A stretch of 37,142 nucleotides of DNA from Peptoniphilus_A sp001811425 (GCF_001811425.1 NZ_KV804687.1:1-37142), one strand, 5' to 3'. Counted from the first letter of the stretch, positions 1 to 7,448 are shown. Translations and numbers: made by a program. The notes: generated by a model not told the origin, from the letters alone.

Positions 1-20
1 GTGGTTTATTCATGCTAAAG

Positions 21-126
21 CGTACAAAAAGAGACCGATTGTTACATCGGTCTCACAAACTTAATAATAAGCTTTCCAGCCGGGCTATGCCGTAATGACG
101 ACTGAAAATTTAAATGTTACTCCCCT
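21..126 (-). ncRNA. yybP-ykoY manganese riboswitch with intrinsic terminator
   Basis: Read on the minus strand, this leader carries the GGGGAGTA block (125-118) typical of the yybP-ykoY family, then a CAGTCGTCATTACGG / CCCGGCTG stretch (about 101-77). It closes with GTGAGACC leading into a perfect 9-bp hairpin (46-54 with 31-39) followed by five T (30-26). In the known family Mn2+ binding favours the antiterminated state and switches on Mn exporters or related membrane proteins. The regulated gene would start left of position 1, so its identity is not visible. The assignment rests on recognised conserved blocks, not on a covariance search. Confidence 0.82.
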
Positions 127-136
127 AAGCCAATAA

Positions 137-165
137 ATTATATCAAATTATTTTGCCTAAAACAA
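137..165 (-). promoter_or_regulatory. Promoter of the Mn riboswitch transcript
   Basis: On the minus strand TTGTTT (165-160) and TATAAT (142-137) are separated by exactly 17 bases. This puts the transcription start at about 130, just before the GGGGAGTA block. The riboswitch is therefore transcribed independently of serS, which ends at 218. Confidence 0.7.
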
Positions 166-217
166 TCTATGTTTATTTTACCCAAATAAAATTAATTCAA
201 GTCTTTTTTAGAAAATT

Positions 218-1507
218 TTATTTATTTTTTGGCACAATTTTTTCCATGCCGCCCATATACATTTGTAGTGGCTTTGGAATTTTTACGCTGCCATCTTCTT
301 GAAGAAGGTTTTCTAAAAAGGCAATTAACATTCTTGGTGGTGCAACTACTGTGTTATTTAATGTGTGAGCTAGATATGTGCCGTCCTTGCCACGAAGTTT
401 GATGTTAAGTCTTCTAGCTTGTGCATCGCCTAGGTTTGAACAAGATCCAACTTCGAAATATTTATTTTGTCTTGGAGAAAAGGCTTCAACATCAAGAGAT
501 TTTACCTTTAAATCTGCCAAGTCTCCAGAACAACATTCAAGAGTTCTTACAGGAATTTCTAGTGAACGGAAAAAGTCCACTGTGTTTTGCCACAATTTTA
601 CAAACCAATCCTTTGAATCTTCTGGCTTACAAATTACAACCATTTCTTGTTTTTCAAATTGGTGAATTCTGTAAACTCCTCTTTCTTCAATGCCGTGAGC
701 TCCAACTTCTTTTCTAAAACATGGAGAATAAGAAGTAAGTGCAAGAGGCATTTCTTCTTCTGGAGTTATTGTGTTGATGTATTTACCAATCATTGAGTGT
801 TCAGATGTACCAATTAGATAAAGGTCTTCTCCTTCAATTTTATACATCATATTTTCCATTTCAGCAAAACTCATTACACCAGTAACAACATCTGATCTAA
901 TCATAAATGGTGGAATGTGATATTCAAAACCACGGTCAATCATAAAATCTCTTGCATAAGATAAAATTGCAGAGTGAAGTCTTGCAATATCTCCCTTTAA
1001 ATAATAAAAACCTGCACCAGATGTATTTCTTGCAGAATCTAAATCAATTCCGTTAAAAGTTTCCATGATGTCAACATGATAAGGAACTTCGTAATCTGGA
1101 ATTACTGGTTCGCCAAATCTTTCGATTTCAACATTTTCGCTGTCGTCCTTTCCTATTGGCACTGATTCGTCAATCATTTGTGGAATAACTTGCATTCTCT
1201 TTTTAAGTTCTTCAGCAAGATCTCTTTCAGCTGCTTCTAGTTCTGTAATTTCTTCATTTATTTCAGCAACTCTTTTTTTAGCTTCTTCGGCTTTGTCCTT
1301 TTCGCCCTTTTGCATAAATCCACCAATTTCTTTTGAAGTTTGATTTTTTTCTGCACGAAGATTGTCGCCCTTAGTCTTTTTTTCCCTAAGTTCTTCGTCA
1401 ATTTTTATAACTTCGTCAACTAGTGGAAGTTTGTCATCTTGGAATTTCTTTTTAATATTTTCCTTTACTGCTTCTGGGTTTTCTCTTACAAATTTAATGT
1501 CTAACAT
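218..1507 (-). CDS. serS: Seryl-tRNA synthetase
   Basis: Class II aminoacyl-tRNA synthetase that charges tRNA-Ser in the cytoplasm, 429 aa, normal family length. The N-terminal tRNA-binding coiled-coil arm spans about residues 30-105 (many K/E heptads). Motif 2 is visible at about 264-290 (FRKEVGAHGIEERGVYR) and motif 3 near 385-400. Motif 3 reads NNTVVAPPRMLIAFLEN rather than the GSGLAVGR form of the E. coli and B. subtilis enzymes, so this may be a divergent SerRS subgroup. The start ATG follows an AGGGAGG-like site and lies directly downstream of a serine T-box leader, which predicts induction when uncharged tRNA-Ser accumulates. No clear terminator is seen between the stop and the riboswitch promoter at 165. 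Confidence 0.97.
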   Translation of the reverse strand: MLDIKFVRENPEAVKENIKKKFQDDKLPLVDEVIKIDEELREKKTKGDNLRAEKNQTSKEIGGFMQKGEKDKAEEAKKRVAEINEEITELEAAERDLAEELKKRMQVIPQMIDESVPIGKDDSENVEIERFGEPVIPDYEVPYHVDIMETFNGIDLDSARNTSGAGFYYLKGDIARLHSAILSYARDFMIDRGFEYHIPPFMIRSDVVTGVMSFAEMENMMYKIEGEDLYLIGTSEHSMIGKYINTITPEEEMPLALTSYSPCFRKEVGAHGIEERGVYRIHQFEKQEMVVICKPEDSKDWFVKLWQNTVDFFRSLEIPVRTLECCSGDLADLKVKSLDVEAFSPRQNKYFEVGSCSNLGDAQARRLNIKLRGKDGTYLAHTLNNTVVAPPRMLIAFLENLLQEDGSVKIPKPLQMYMGGMEKIVPKNK

Positions 1508-1524
1508 AAATCCTCCCTTAAATT

Positions 1525-1712
1525 AAAAAAAGCCCCTCAATCCCTAAAGGGACGAGAGACCCGCGTTGCCACCCTAATTAACCAAATGGTTCACTTAAAA
1601 ATTCATAGACTATGAGGTGGATTCATTTTATTCGTTTACAGATTTGCACCAACCATCTGCTCTCTAAAAAACTTTCTAAAATTACTATTCTCAATTATTG
1701 TCTTTTTTAGTT
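1525..1712 (-). ncRNA. T-box leader of serS (serine specifier)
   Basis: The minus strand contains the T-box sequence AGGGTGGCAACGCG (1575-1562), followed by an imperfect terminator hairpin (about 1558-1529, CTCGTCCC / GGGATTGAG) and a T run. Upstream are the GAGAGCAGATGGTTGGTGC segment of stem I and a GAA-TCC-ACC block in which TCC (1621-1619) is the likely specifier codon, encoding serine and matching serS. Uncharged tRNA-Ser is expected to stabilise the antiterminator and allow serS transcription. The specifier position is inferred from the usual GAA-NNN pattern. Confidence 0.9.
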
Positions 1713-1718
1713 TTTTTT

Positions 1719-1746
1719 ATTATACCATAAGGAAAAATAAGTTCAA
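1719..1746 (-). promoter_or_regulatory. Promoter of the serS T-box transcript
   Basis: On the minus strand TTGAAC (1746-1741), 16 bases of spacer, then TATAAT (1724-1719), with a TGG immediately before the -10 (extended -10). The start falls just upstream of T-box stem I. Confidence 0.75.
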
Positions 1747-1773
1747 GCTTTTTGGCTAATAAAGTAAAGTCAA

Positions 1774-1802
1774 TTGATTGATTTGTTTCAAAAGATTATA
1801 AT
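1774..1802 (+). promoter_or_regulatory. Promoter of the holin-like toxin mRNA
   Basis: TTGATT (1774-1779), a 17-base spacer, and TATAAT (1797-1802). Transcription would start at about 1809, giving a leader of about 47 bases before the toxin ATG. It is oriented away from the serS promoter. Confidence 0.7.
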
Positions 1803-1855
1803 ATGTATGAGGACATACTAAGGTGGTTACCCTTCTATAAAGAGGGGGTGGTGCT

Positions 1856-1933
1856 ATGAGTATATTTGAGACTCTGTCTTTAATGATTGCTTTTGGCACG
1901 CTTATAACCCTTATCATTAAAAAAGATAAGTAA
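1856..1933 (+). CDS. Putative holin-like type I toxin (25 aa)
   Basis: A 25-residue peptide, starting MSIFETLSLMIAFGTL and ending IKKDK: a short polar start, one hydrophobic helix, and a lysine-rich tail. This is the pattern of the putative holin-like toxin family of Firmicutes (Hol_Tox type), membrane-acting toxins of type I systems. The ribosome site AGAGGGGGTGG sits just upstream of the ATG at 1856. It has its own promoter, a bidirectional hairpin after the stop, and a convergent promoter for an antisense RNA, which together form a type I toxin-antitoxin cassette. Family membership is judged by eye from the LMIAFG core; toxicity is not shown. Confidence 0.82.
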   Translation: MSIFETLSLMIAFGTLITLIIKKDK

Positions 1934-1939
1934 GATATG

Positions 1940-2023
1940 AGAAAGCCACCTGTATCACTACTACAGATGGCTTAATTAAAATTTAGTCATTAAAGGGTGA
2001 CCGCTTTTAACGGTGTCCTCTTT
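1940..2023 (-). ncRNA. Candidate antisense antitoxin RNA
   Basis: A minus-strand promoter (TATAAT at 2035-2030, weak TTTAAA at 2057-2052, 16-base spacer) would start an RNA at about 2023 that runs into the hairpin at 1971-1945, overlapping the 3' end of the toxin transcript. This is the convergent layout of txpA/RatA and Fst-type loci. A short block of the RNA (GGTCACCCTT, 2002-1993) nearly repeats GGTTACCCTT (1825-1834) of the toxin leader, an inverted repeat flanking the toxin gene. The exact ends are inferred. Confidence 0.6.
1945..1971. terminator. Bidirectional hairpin between toxin and antisense RNA
   Basis: GCCACCTGTA (1945-1954) pairs with TACAGATGGC (1962-1971), 9 of 10 pairs, with a 7-base loop. 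On the plus strand it is followed by CTTAATTA, on the minus strand by CTTTCTC. T tracts are modest on both sides, as expected of a shared terminator between two converging short RNAs. Confidence 0.6.
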
Positions 2024-2070
2024 ATCTATATTATACCATATCCTTTTTATTTTTAAAGCCTTCTAGGGTT

Positions 2071-2193
2071 TTATTTTTTTAAGTATTTTATAAGGGCAAG
2101 GATTAAAACTATTATAAGAATAAAAATTGCCAATCTAAATAGCACAGAGAATGTAAGAACTAAATACATAAAACCTGCAAATTCTTTATTCAT
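2071..2193 (-). CDS. Small single-helix membrane peptide, 40 aa (paralog 1)
   Basis: Starts MNKEFAGFMYLVLTF at 2193, after a strong GGAGG site eight bases upstream, and ends LALIKYLKK. Residues about 6-34 are one long hydrophobic helix followed by a basic tail. The final nine residues, and 26 bases of coding DNA, match the end of the next peptide upstream (2216-2332), so the two are tandem relatives. No function recognised. Candidates are a small regulatory membrane protein, a bacteriocin-like or toxin peptide, or a helper of the divergent ATPase operon. It is probably co-transcribed with paralog 2 from the promoter at 2387. Confidence 0.72.
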   Translation of the reverse strand: MNKEFAGFMYLVLTFSVLFRLAIFILIIVLILALIKYLKK

Positions 2194-2215
2194 AGACTTA
2201 CCTCCTTAAGCAAAA

Positions 2216-2332
2216 CTATTTTTTTAAGTATTTTATAAGGGCGAGGATTGCCAAAATTATAAGTACAAAAATTCCCACATAAACCCCAAAACCTAAAATT
2301 AAAGCAATAAGTGATTTAGATGTAAAAGCCAT
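2216..2332 (-). CDS. Small single-helix membrane peptide, 38 aa (paralog 2)
   Basis: Starts MAFTSKSLIALILGFG at 2332 behind a GGAAGGGAG site, with one hydrophobic helix (about residues 7-32) and the same LALIKYLKK end as the 40-aa peptide downstream. The N-terminal halves differ, so only the C-terminal third is conserved. It is preceded by a good promoter (2359-2387). It lies between a type I toxin cassette and the divergent MoxR/VWA operon. Function unknown. Confidence 0.72.
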   Translation of the reverse strand: MAFTSKSLIALILGFGVYVGIFVLIILAILALIKYLKK

Positions 2333-2358
2333 AGCTATCTCCCTTCCTTCTTTATTAC

Positions 2359-2387
2359 ATTATAACAGTAACATCTTCCTTTTACAA
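2359..2387 (-). promoter_or_regulatory. Promoter of the small membrane peptide pair
   Basis: Minus strand: TTGTAA (2387-2382), 17-base spacer, TATAAT (2364-2359), about 27 bases before the ATG of the 38-aa peptide. Confidence 0.7.
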
Positions 2388-2417
2388 AATTTATTGTCCA
2401 CACATAATCCACCTTTT

Positions 2418-2426
2418 TGTTATAAT
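2418..2426 (+). promoter_or_regulatory. Extended -10 promoter of the MoxR/VWA operon
   Basis: TGTTATAAT (2418-2426) is an extended -10 element 17 bases before the ATG at 2444; no good -35 is visible at the right distance. A GAGGTGA ribosome site follows at 2433-2439, so the leader is very short. It diverges from the promoter of the small peptides, so one regulator could act on both. Confidence 0.6.
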
Positions 2427-2443
2427 ACATTTGAGGTGATGAA

Positions 2444-3355
2444 ATGAGAGAGTTTTTACTTTCACAAGGCGTTTCAAAAGATCTACTTAAGGGAGTAGAT
2501 GAATTTATAGAAAAACACGACTTAAATGAAGACTATGAATATAGAATTCCAAAAATAAAATATAAATATTATGGCAAAAAAACTTGGGAGAAGGCAATTG
2601 CTGCAATTTTATCTGGCGACAACATCCTTCTATCTGGACCAAAAGCGACGGGAAAAAATGTCTTGGCAGAAAATCTTGCTTATCTTTTTAAGAGACCACT
2701 TTGGACAGTTTCTCTTAACATTGCATCAGACCCATCAAGCTTAATTGGGTCTGACACCTTTAAAAACAACGAAGTAACCCTAAAAAAAGGTCCAGTTTAT
2801 GAAGCAGCAGAACAAGGCGGCTTTGCAGTTTTTGACGAGATAAATATGGCAAAAAACGAAGCCCTTTCTGTTGTCCACTCAACTCTTGATTACAGAAGAG
2901 TCCTAGATATTTCTGGCTATGATAGATTAAATCTTCATGACGCAACGAGATTTATCGCCACAATGAACTACGGCTACATTGGCACTCGTGACTTAAACGA
3001 GGCCCTTGTCTCAAGATTTTTGGTAATCGACATGCCAACAATTGCAGAAAGTGACTTGGCAAAATTGTTTAAAGAAAACACAAATTTAAAGGACAGCGCC
3101 ATAAAAATTTTCACAAAATTATTTTTAGACTTGCAAGAAAAATCTCTAAATTCAGAAATTTCTTCTAAGGCAATTGACCTTCGTGGACTCCTTTCTAGCA
3201 TCGAACTTATGAATAGAGGCCTTGGCATAAGAGATTCCCTTGAACTTGGTATAGTTGATAAGACTTTTGACTCCTATGAAAGAGAAATTGTCACAGATGT
3301 AATTGACACTCTCTTTTTAAAGGACATAAAGAGAGCTGATTTATTTGAAGGATGA
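2444..3355 (+). CDS. MoxR/CbbQ-type AAA+ ATPase
   Basis: 303-aa AAA+ ATPase of the MoxR/CbbQ/NorQ branch. Walker A is GPKATGKN (65-72), Walker B FAVFDEIN (128-135), sensor 1 ATMNYGY with N175, and an arginine-finger candidate in VSRF (R191). Known relatives work as rings with a partner VWA-domain protein to remodel or insert metal into a target enzyme. The partner is the next gene, overlapping by 11 bases. A TTG start for that partner inside the end of this gene implies translational coupling. The natural substrate cannot be read from the window: no CO dehydrogenase, NO reductase or Rubisco is nearby. Confidence 0.88.
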   Translation: MREFLLSQGVSKDLLKGVDEFIEKHDLNEDYEYRIPKIKYKYYGKKTWEKAIAAILSGDNILLSGPKATGKNVLAENLAYLFKRPLWTVSLNIASDPSSLIGSDTFKNNEVTLKKGPVYEAAEQGGFAVFDEINMAKNEALSVVHSTLDYRRVLDISGYDRLNLHDATRFIATMNYGYIGTRDLNEALVSRFLVIDMPTIAESDLAKLFKENTNLKDSAIKIFTKLFLDLQEKSLNSEISSKAIDLRGLLSSIELMNRGLGIRDSLELGIVDKTFDSYEREIVTDVIDTLFLKDIKRADLFEG

Positions 3356-5060
3356 AAATAGACTAAAAAATATTTTTTGGACTCTTTCAGATTTTTATGA
3401 TTTTGATATTTTTAATTTTTCCCTTAAACCAATTGATGCCTACGAGGCTTCCATACTTGGCTACGCTTCAAGGTACTTTGATTTTTATACAATAGATGAT
3501 TTTCTTAAGCTTTATGTAAATAATTTAAACAACAAAAAAGACTTATGGGAAATTTCAAAACTCATTATGGAAAATATTTTTTCTCAGGAAATGATTTTGG
3601 AAAGACCTGGCACCCTTGATTTTAAAAAATCCCATGACGAGGAAATCTTAAAAAATCTAAATAGGCGAAAAATTATTTTGACAATGGAGCTTAAAATTGG
3701 CTACATTAGAAAAGAAAGAGGCAAATATCCAAAAATTCAAAGAGTTTTGGAAGAGATGTTAGATGAAATTTATAATTTTAAGGATAAGGACACCTTTATG
3801 TATTTGGATTTCTTAAAATATCTCTTCAAAAAATATTTTCATATTAATAAAAATCTTCCCAAGGACCTTGATGAAAATTATGAGGAATTTAAAAAGGAAA
3901 AAAAGTCAAATTCCTCTTCCAAGAAAAGTGCCCCCTACAAGAGAAAAAAATTGCTTGATAATACTTTTCTCGAGAGGTACAACATTGAATCTGCGGAATT
4001 TACTTTTTTCAACGACGATTATAGAGACATCAATGTAAAAGAAGATTCTTTTAAAAATAATTTTGGCGACCAAAATATTTATGAGGCCCTAGAAAAACAC
4101 TATGGCAAAGAAAAAGTAAAGAGATATGTTTCTGATAAAATTGCTGGAGAAATTTCCACAGGCATCCACAAAGACATTAAATTATATTTTCCAAGCGGCG
4201 AATTTGAAAATAAAAATTCCTATTTTGCTGAAGAAGAAAAAAATAATTATGAGGATAATTTAAAATTTTATGAAGACAATAAAATTCAAAATCAGCGTGC
4301 CATTCGTGAACTTGCAGGCATCATAAAAAATTCCCTCTTAAAGGAATCAGAAGACGAAATTGTAAAATCAAATTCAGGAAAAATTATCCCATCAGAAATT
4401 TGGAAATCAAAGGAATTAAATGAGGACAGAGTTTTTAGAAAAATAAATAGAAAGGACTCTAGCGAAATTTTTGTAGATATACTTCTTGACTCTTCTGCAT
4501 CCCAAAATGAGAGAAAAGAAATTGTAGCAACAGAATCCTACATCATAGCAGAGGCCCTCACAAGTCTAAATATAAAAACTAGGATTTTTTCTTACAACAA
4601 TTTTTATAATTATCTAGTCCTAAAAAAATATAGGGACTACAAGGACCCATCTTCAAAAAACAAGGACATCTTCAAATATTCCCCAAGTGGATCCAATAGA
4701 GATGGTCTTGCCATAAAATTTATGCGCCACTTGATTTCAAAAAATTATGATGCAAGAAGATTTTTAATAGTTTTAACTGATGGACTTCCCTTTGACGAAA
4801 TTGACATTGGTATAGTTGGTGCATCAAAAATTCCAGGAGAAAATTACAAGGACGATGAGGCTGTAATGGACACATCAAAGGAAGTGCTCCTGACGAGACT
4901 TAAAGGCATCAACAGTTTTGGAGTTTTCACTGGAGAAGAATCAGAAAGCTTAAATATAAAAAGAATTTATGACAGCGACTATGCCTATATAACAGACATC
5001 TCAAGATTTCACAAAGTCGTTGGTATATTTTTAAAAACTTATGCAAATAAAATAGAGTAG
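3345..5060 (+). CDS. VWA-domain protein, NorD/CobT-like partner of the ATPase
   Basis: 571 aa starting at TTG 3345 within the end of the ATPase gene. Residues about 1-180 are helical and charged, 181-205 are a lysine/serine-rich linker, and 375-560 form a C-terminal von Willebrand A domain. The MIDAS metal site reads DSSAS (D382, S384, S386), with SGSNRDG near 448-454 and VLTDGLPFDE (476-485). This architecture matches NorD, CbbO and CobT partners of MoxR-type ATPases. No signal peptide or membrane segment, so the pair is cytoplasmic. A perfect hairpin terminator overlaps its stop codon. No target enzyme is encoded nearby. Confidence 0.82.
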   Translation: MKDENRLKNIFWTLSDFYDFDIFNFSLKPIDAYEASILGYASRYFDFYTIDDFLKLYVNNLNNKKDLWEISKLIMENIFSQEMILERPGTLDFKKSHDEEILKNLNRRKIILTMELKIGYIRKERGKYPKIQRVLEEMLDEIYNFKDKDTFMYLDFLKYLFKKYFHINKNLPKDLDENYEEFKKEKKSNSSSKKSAPYKRKKLLDNTFLERYNIESAEFTFFNDDYRDINVKEDSFKNNFGDQNIYEALEKHYGKEKVKRYVSDKIAGEISTGIHKDIKLYFPSGEFENKNSYFAEEEKNNYEDNLKFYEDNKIQNQRAIRELAGIIKNSLLKESEDEIVKSNSGKIIPSEIWKSKELNEDRVFRKINRKDSSEIFVDILLDSSASQNERKEIVATESYIIAEALTSLNIKTRIFSYNNFYNYLVLKKYRDYKDPSSKNKDIFKYSPSGSNRDGLAIKFMRHLISKNYDARRFLIVLTDGLPFDEIDIGIVGASKIPGENYKDDEAVMDTSKEVLLTRLKGINSFGVFTGEESESLNIKRIYDSDYAYITDISRFHKVVGIFLKTYANKIE

Positions 5061-5086
5061 GTTATTTTTTAACCTACTCATTTTTT
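5055..5086 (+). terminator. Terminator of the MoxR/VWA operon
   Basis: GAGTAGGTTA (5055-5064) pairs perfectly with TAACCTACTC (5070-5079), five-base loop, followed by ATTTTTT. The TAG stop of the VWA gene (5058-5060) is inside the left arm. The right arm also holds the end of the minus-strand ORF at 5074. Confidence 0.9.
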
Positions 5087-5238
5087 AATGCTTTTTCTAT
5101 ATTAAATCCTGCTTTTACTAAAACTACTGAATAAATTATTCTTATAATCAAATCTCCACTCTTTTCAGTCCGTGAAAGTAAAATTGATGCCCCAGCAAAA
5201 ATAAGAACATTTAAAAGTATTATAAAAAATTTTTTCAT
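5074..5238 (-). CDS. Possible small membrane protein (54 aa)
   Basis: ATG at 5238, 16 bases after the aminotransferase stop. The peptide begins MKKFFIILLNVLIFAG, with a hydrophobic helix at residues 3-21 and a second at about 31-44, then a charged end. It has no convincing Shine-Dalgarno site, and its last codons lie in the terminator arm of the converging operon. Its position would make it the last gene of the threonine deaminase/aminotransferase operon. No family recognised; it may be real but weakly translated. Confidence 0.45.
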   Translation of the reverse strand: MKKFFIILLNVLIFAGASILLSRTEKSGDLIIRIIYSVVLVKAGFNIEKALKNE

Positions 5239-5254
5239 TTAAATTCTAAAAATA

Positions 5255-6436
5255 CTATTTATTCATAAAATGCTTGCAGGCTTTTTCCATTCTATTTAAG
5301 CCTTCAACAATATCTTCATAAGAAGATGCGTAGGATAATCTAATAAAGCCTTCCCCTGCACTACCAAAAACTGTGCCCGGTACTACTGCAACACATTCTT
5401 CATCGAGAAGATATTGACAAAATTCTTCTGAAGAAACTCCAACGCCCTTAATATTTATAAAAGCGTAAAAAGCTCCATCAGGAGAGTTTAAGCTAAGTCC
5501 ATCAATAGAATTAACTTTTTCTAAAATATAATCACGTCTTCTCTTATATTCTTCAACCATTTTCTTAACATCATCTTCTGCTTCTTTAAGTGCAGTAATA
5601 CCTGCGTGTTGAACAAAGGAAGTTGCACAAGATGTGTTATGTTGGTGAATTGTATTTAAAACTTTAATAAATTCTTCTGGAGCTGCAATGTAAGCAAGAC
5701 GAAAACCTGTCATAGAAAAAGTTTTTGAGAAGCCATTTATAGTAATAGTTCTTTCTTTCATTCCATCAATAGATGCTATAGAATAATGTTCCTTATTTCC
5801 ATAAATAATTTGCTCATAAATCTCATCAGAAATTACAAGTATATCTTTTTTCTTTGCAAATTCAGCAAGTTTTTCTGTAGTTTCCTTTGTAAGCATTGAT
5901 CCTATTGGGTTTGATGGCGTAATAATTACAATAGCTTTAGTTTTTTCAGTTACAAGTTTTTCTAATTCAGCAAAATCAATTTGAAAATCATTTTCTTGGG
6001 CTAAGCTATATCTTACAGGAACTGCATTCATAATATGAGCCGCATTTACATAATTTGGCCAACATGGATTTGGAAGTAAAATTTCGTCGCCTTCTTCTAA
6101 AATTAAGGAATAAGTATCATAAATTGCTTCACTTGCTCCTGCTGTTATTAAAATTTCCTTTGCAGAATAATCTAAATTATTTTCTTTTCTTAATTTCTCA
6201 GCAACAGCTTCTCTTAATTCCATTATTCCAAAATTTGAAGTGTAAAAAACATCACCCTTTTCAATGCTTTTTATAGTGGCATCTTTAATTACCTTTGGAG
6301 TATCAAAATCAGGTCTACCAACTTCGAAGTGATAAATTCTCTTGCCTTCTCTTTCCATTTGAAGAGTTTTTTCATTAATTTTTCTTATACCTGACGGTGC
6401 TACTTTACTAAATTTACTACAAATAAAATTCCTCAT
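5255..6436 (-). CDS. Class I/II PLP-dependent aminotransferase
   Basis: 393-aa fold-type I aminotransferase, closest by eye to aspartate/aromatic aminotransferases of the PatA/AspC type. Visible PLP residues are SNP with N176, D204 and Y207 (SDEIYE), the Schiff-base lysine in GFSKTFSMTGFR (K238), R246, and the C-terminal substrate arginine in FIRLSYA. It transfers an amino group between an amino acid and a 2-oxoacid. It starts at ATG behind GGGAGG and is 11 bases downstream of threonine deaminase, so the two are co-transcribed. Pairing suggests handling of 2-oxobutyrate or other amino-acid fermentation intermediates. Exact substrate not determinable. Confidence 0.9.
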   Translation of the reverse strand: MRNFICSKFSKVAPSGIRKINEKTLQMEREGKRIYHFEVGRPDFDTPKVIKDATIKSIEKGDVFYTSNFGIMELREAVAEKLRKENNLDYSAKEILITAGASEAIYDTYSLILEEGDEILLPNPCWPNYVNAAHIMNAVPVRYSLAQENDFQIDFAELEKLVTEKTKAIVIITPSNPIGSMLTKETTEKLAEFAKKKDILVISDEIYEQIIYGNKEHYSIASIDGMKERTITINGFSKTFSMTGFRLAYIAAPEEFIKVLNTIHQHNTSCATSFVQHAGITALKEAEDDVKKMVEEYKRRRDYILEKVNSIDGLSLNSPDGAFYAFINIKGVGVSSEEFCQYLLDEECVAVVPGTVFGSAGEGFIRLSYASSYEDIVEGLNRMEKACKHFMNK

Positions 6437-6447
6437 AGCTTCCTCCC

Positions 6448-7404
6448 TTATGAATTTATTATATTTTCAATTGTACTTCCATCTATATTGCCAGCAGTGA
6501 TAATTAGAACCAATTTATCTCTATTATCATATTTTATTTTTCCTTCTAAAATTGCTCCAAGACCAATAGCAGCAGATGGCTCAACAATTATTTTCTCTTT
6601 ATTATACAACAAATCTAAAGCTTTTTTAATAAATTTATCTTGGCAAGTTACAAGATCGTCAACTAAATCTCTTATTACTTCAAAAGCATTGGCACTTGGA
6701 GTAATTGACATCAAGCCATCAGCAATTGTTTCGCCCTTTTTAATATTAGTAGGTCTTCCCTCTTTTAAAGATTTTGTATATCTTTGAAAATTTTCTGGTT
6801 CAACTCCAATAACTTTAGACCATCTAGTTACACCCTTAGTGTAGAGGGCAATGCCAGAAATAAGTCCGCCACCACCAACAGGAACAATTAATTTTATATG
6901 ATCCATTTTATTTAAAATTTCAACAGCAAGAGTACCTTGACCTTCAGAAACATCTAAATCATCTGATGGATGAATAAAAGTCATGCCTTCCTTCTCAGCA
7001 ATTTCTCTTGCCAGATCAAATCTTTTTTCTACAGTTGAAACAATAACTTCAGCACCAAGATCTCTTATCATCTGTCTCTTTAAATCAGTAGAAGTTTCTG
7101 ACACAACGACTTTTGCAGGTATGCCAAGCATTTTTGCACAAGTCGCCACAGCCTTTCCATGATTTCCAGAAGAAGCAGTAACAAGACCTCTTTTTAATTC
7201 TTCATCAGAAAGTTTTCTAATTTTATTTATTACGCCTCTGATTTTAAAAGAATTAGTCCTTTGTATATTTTCTAACTTAGCATAGACTGATGTGCCTAAA
7301 AGTTCAGAAATATAATCTAACCTAATAAGAGGAGTGTCATAAACATAATCCCTAATTCTCTCTCTCGCCTTTATTGTATCCTTATATCCATTTCTATAAT
7401 CCAT
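6448..7404 (-). CDS. tdcB: Threonine ammonia-lyase, catabolic type
   Basis: 318-aa PLP enzyme converting L-threonine to 2-oxobutyrate and ammonia. The cofactor lysine is in NSFKIRG (K54), the phosphate/substrate loop is SSGNHG (78-83), and the glycine-rich PLP loop is GGGG (177-180). The C-terminal regulatory ACT domain of biosynthetic IlvA is absent, which favours the catabolic type. Serine dehydratase activity is possible too. The ATG at 7404 follows AAAGGAGAAG. It is first in an operon with the aminotransferase and has a strong promoter at 7449-7477. Confidence 0.9.
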   Translation of the reverse strand: MDYRNGYKDTIKARERIRDYVYDTPLIRLDYISELLGTSVYAKLENIQRTNSFKIRGVINKIRKLSDEELKRGLVTASSGNHGKAVATCAKMLGIPAKVVVSETSTDLKRQMIRDLGAEVIVSTVEKRFDLAREIAEKEGMTFIHPSDDLDVSEGQGTLAVEILNKMDHIKLIVPVGGGGLISGIALYTKGVTRWSKVIGVEPENFQRYTKSLKEGRPTNIKKGETIADGLMSITPSANAFEVIRDLVDDLVTCQDKFIKKALDLLYNKEKIIVEPSAAIGLGAILEGKIKYDNRDKLVLIITAGNIDGSTIENIINS

Positions 7405-7448
7405 TACTTCTCCTTTAAAAAATTACAAAATAAAAACTATTTATTAAG

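Noticed and set aside
2071..2332. The two mini membrane peptides as further holin-like toxins
   Set aside because: They lack the LMIAFG core, have ordinary promoters and no antisense promoter was found on the opposite strand.
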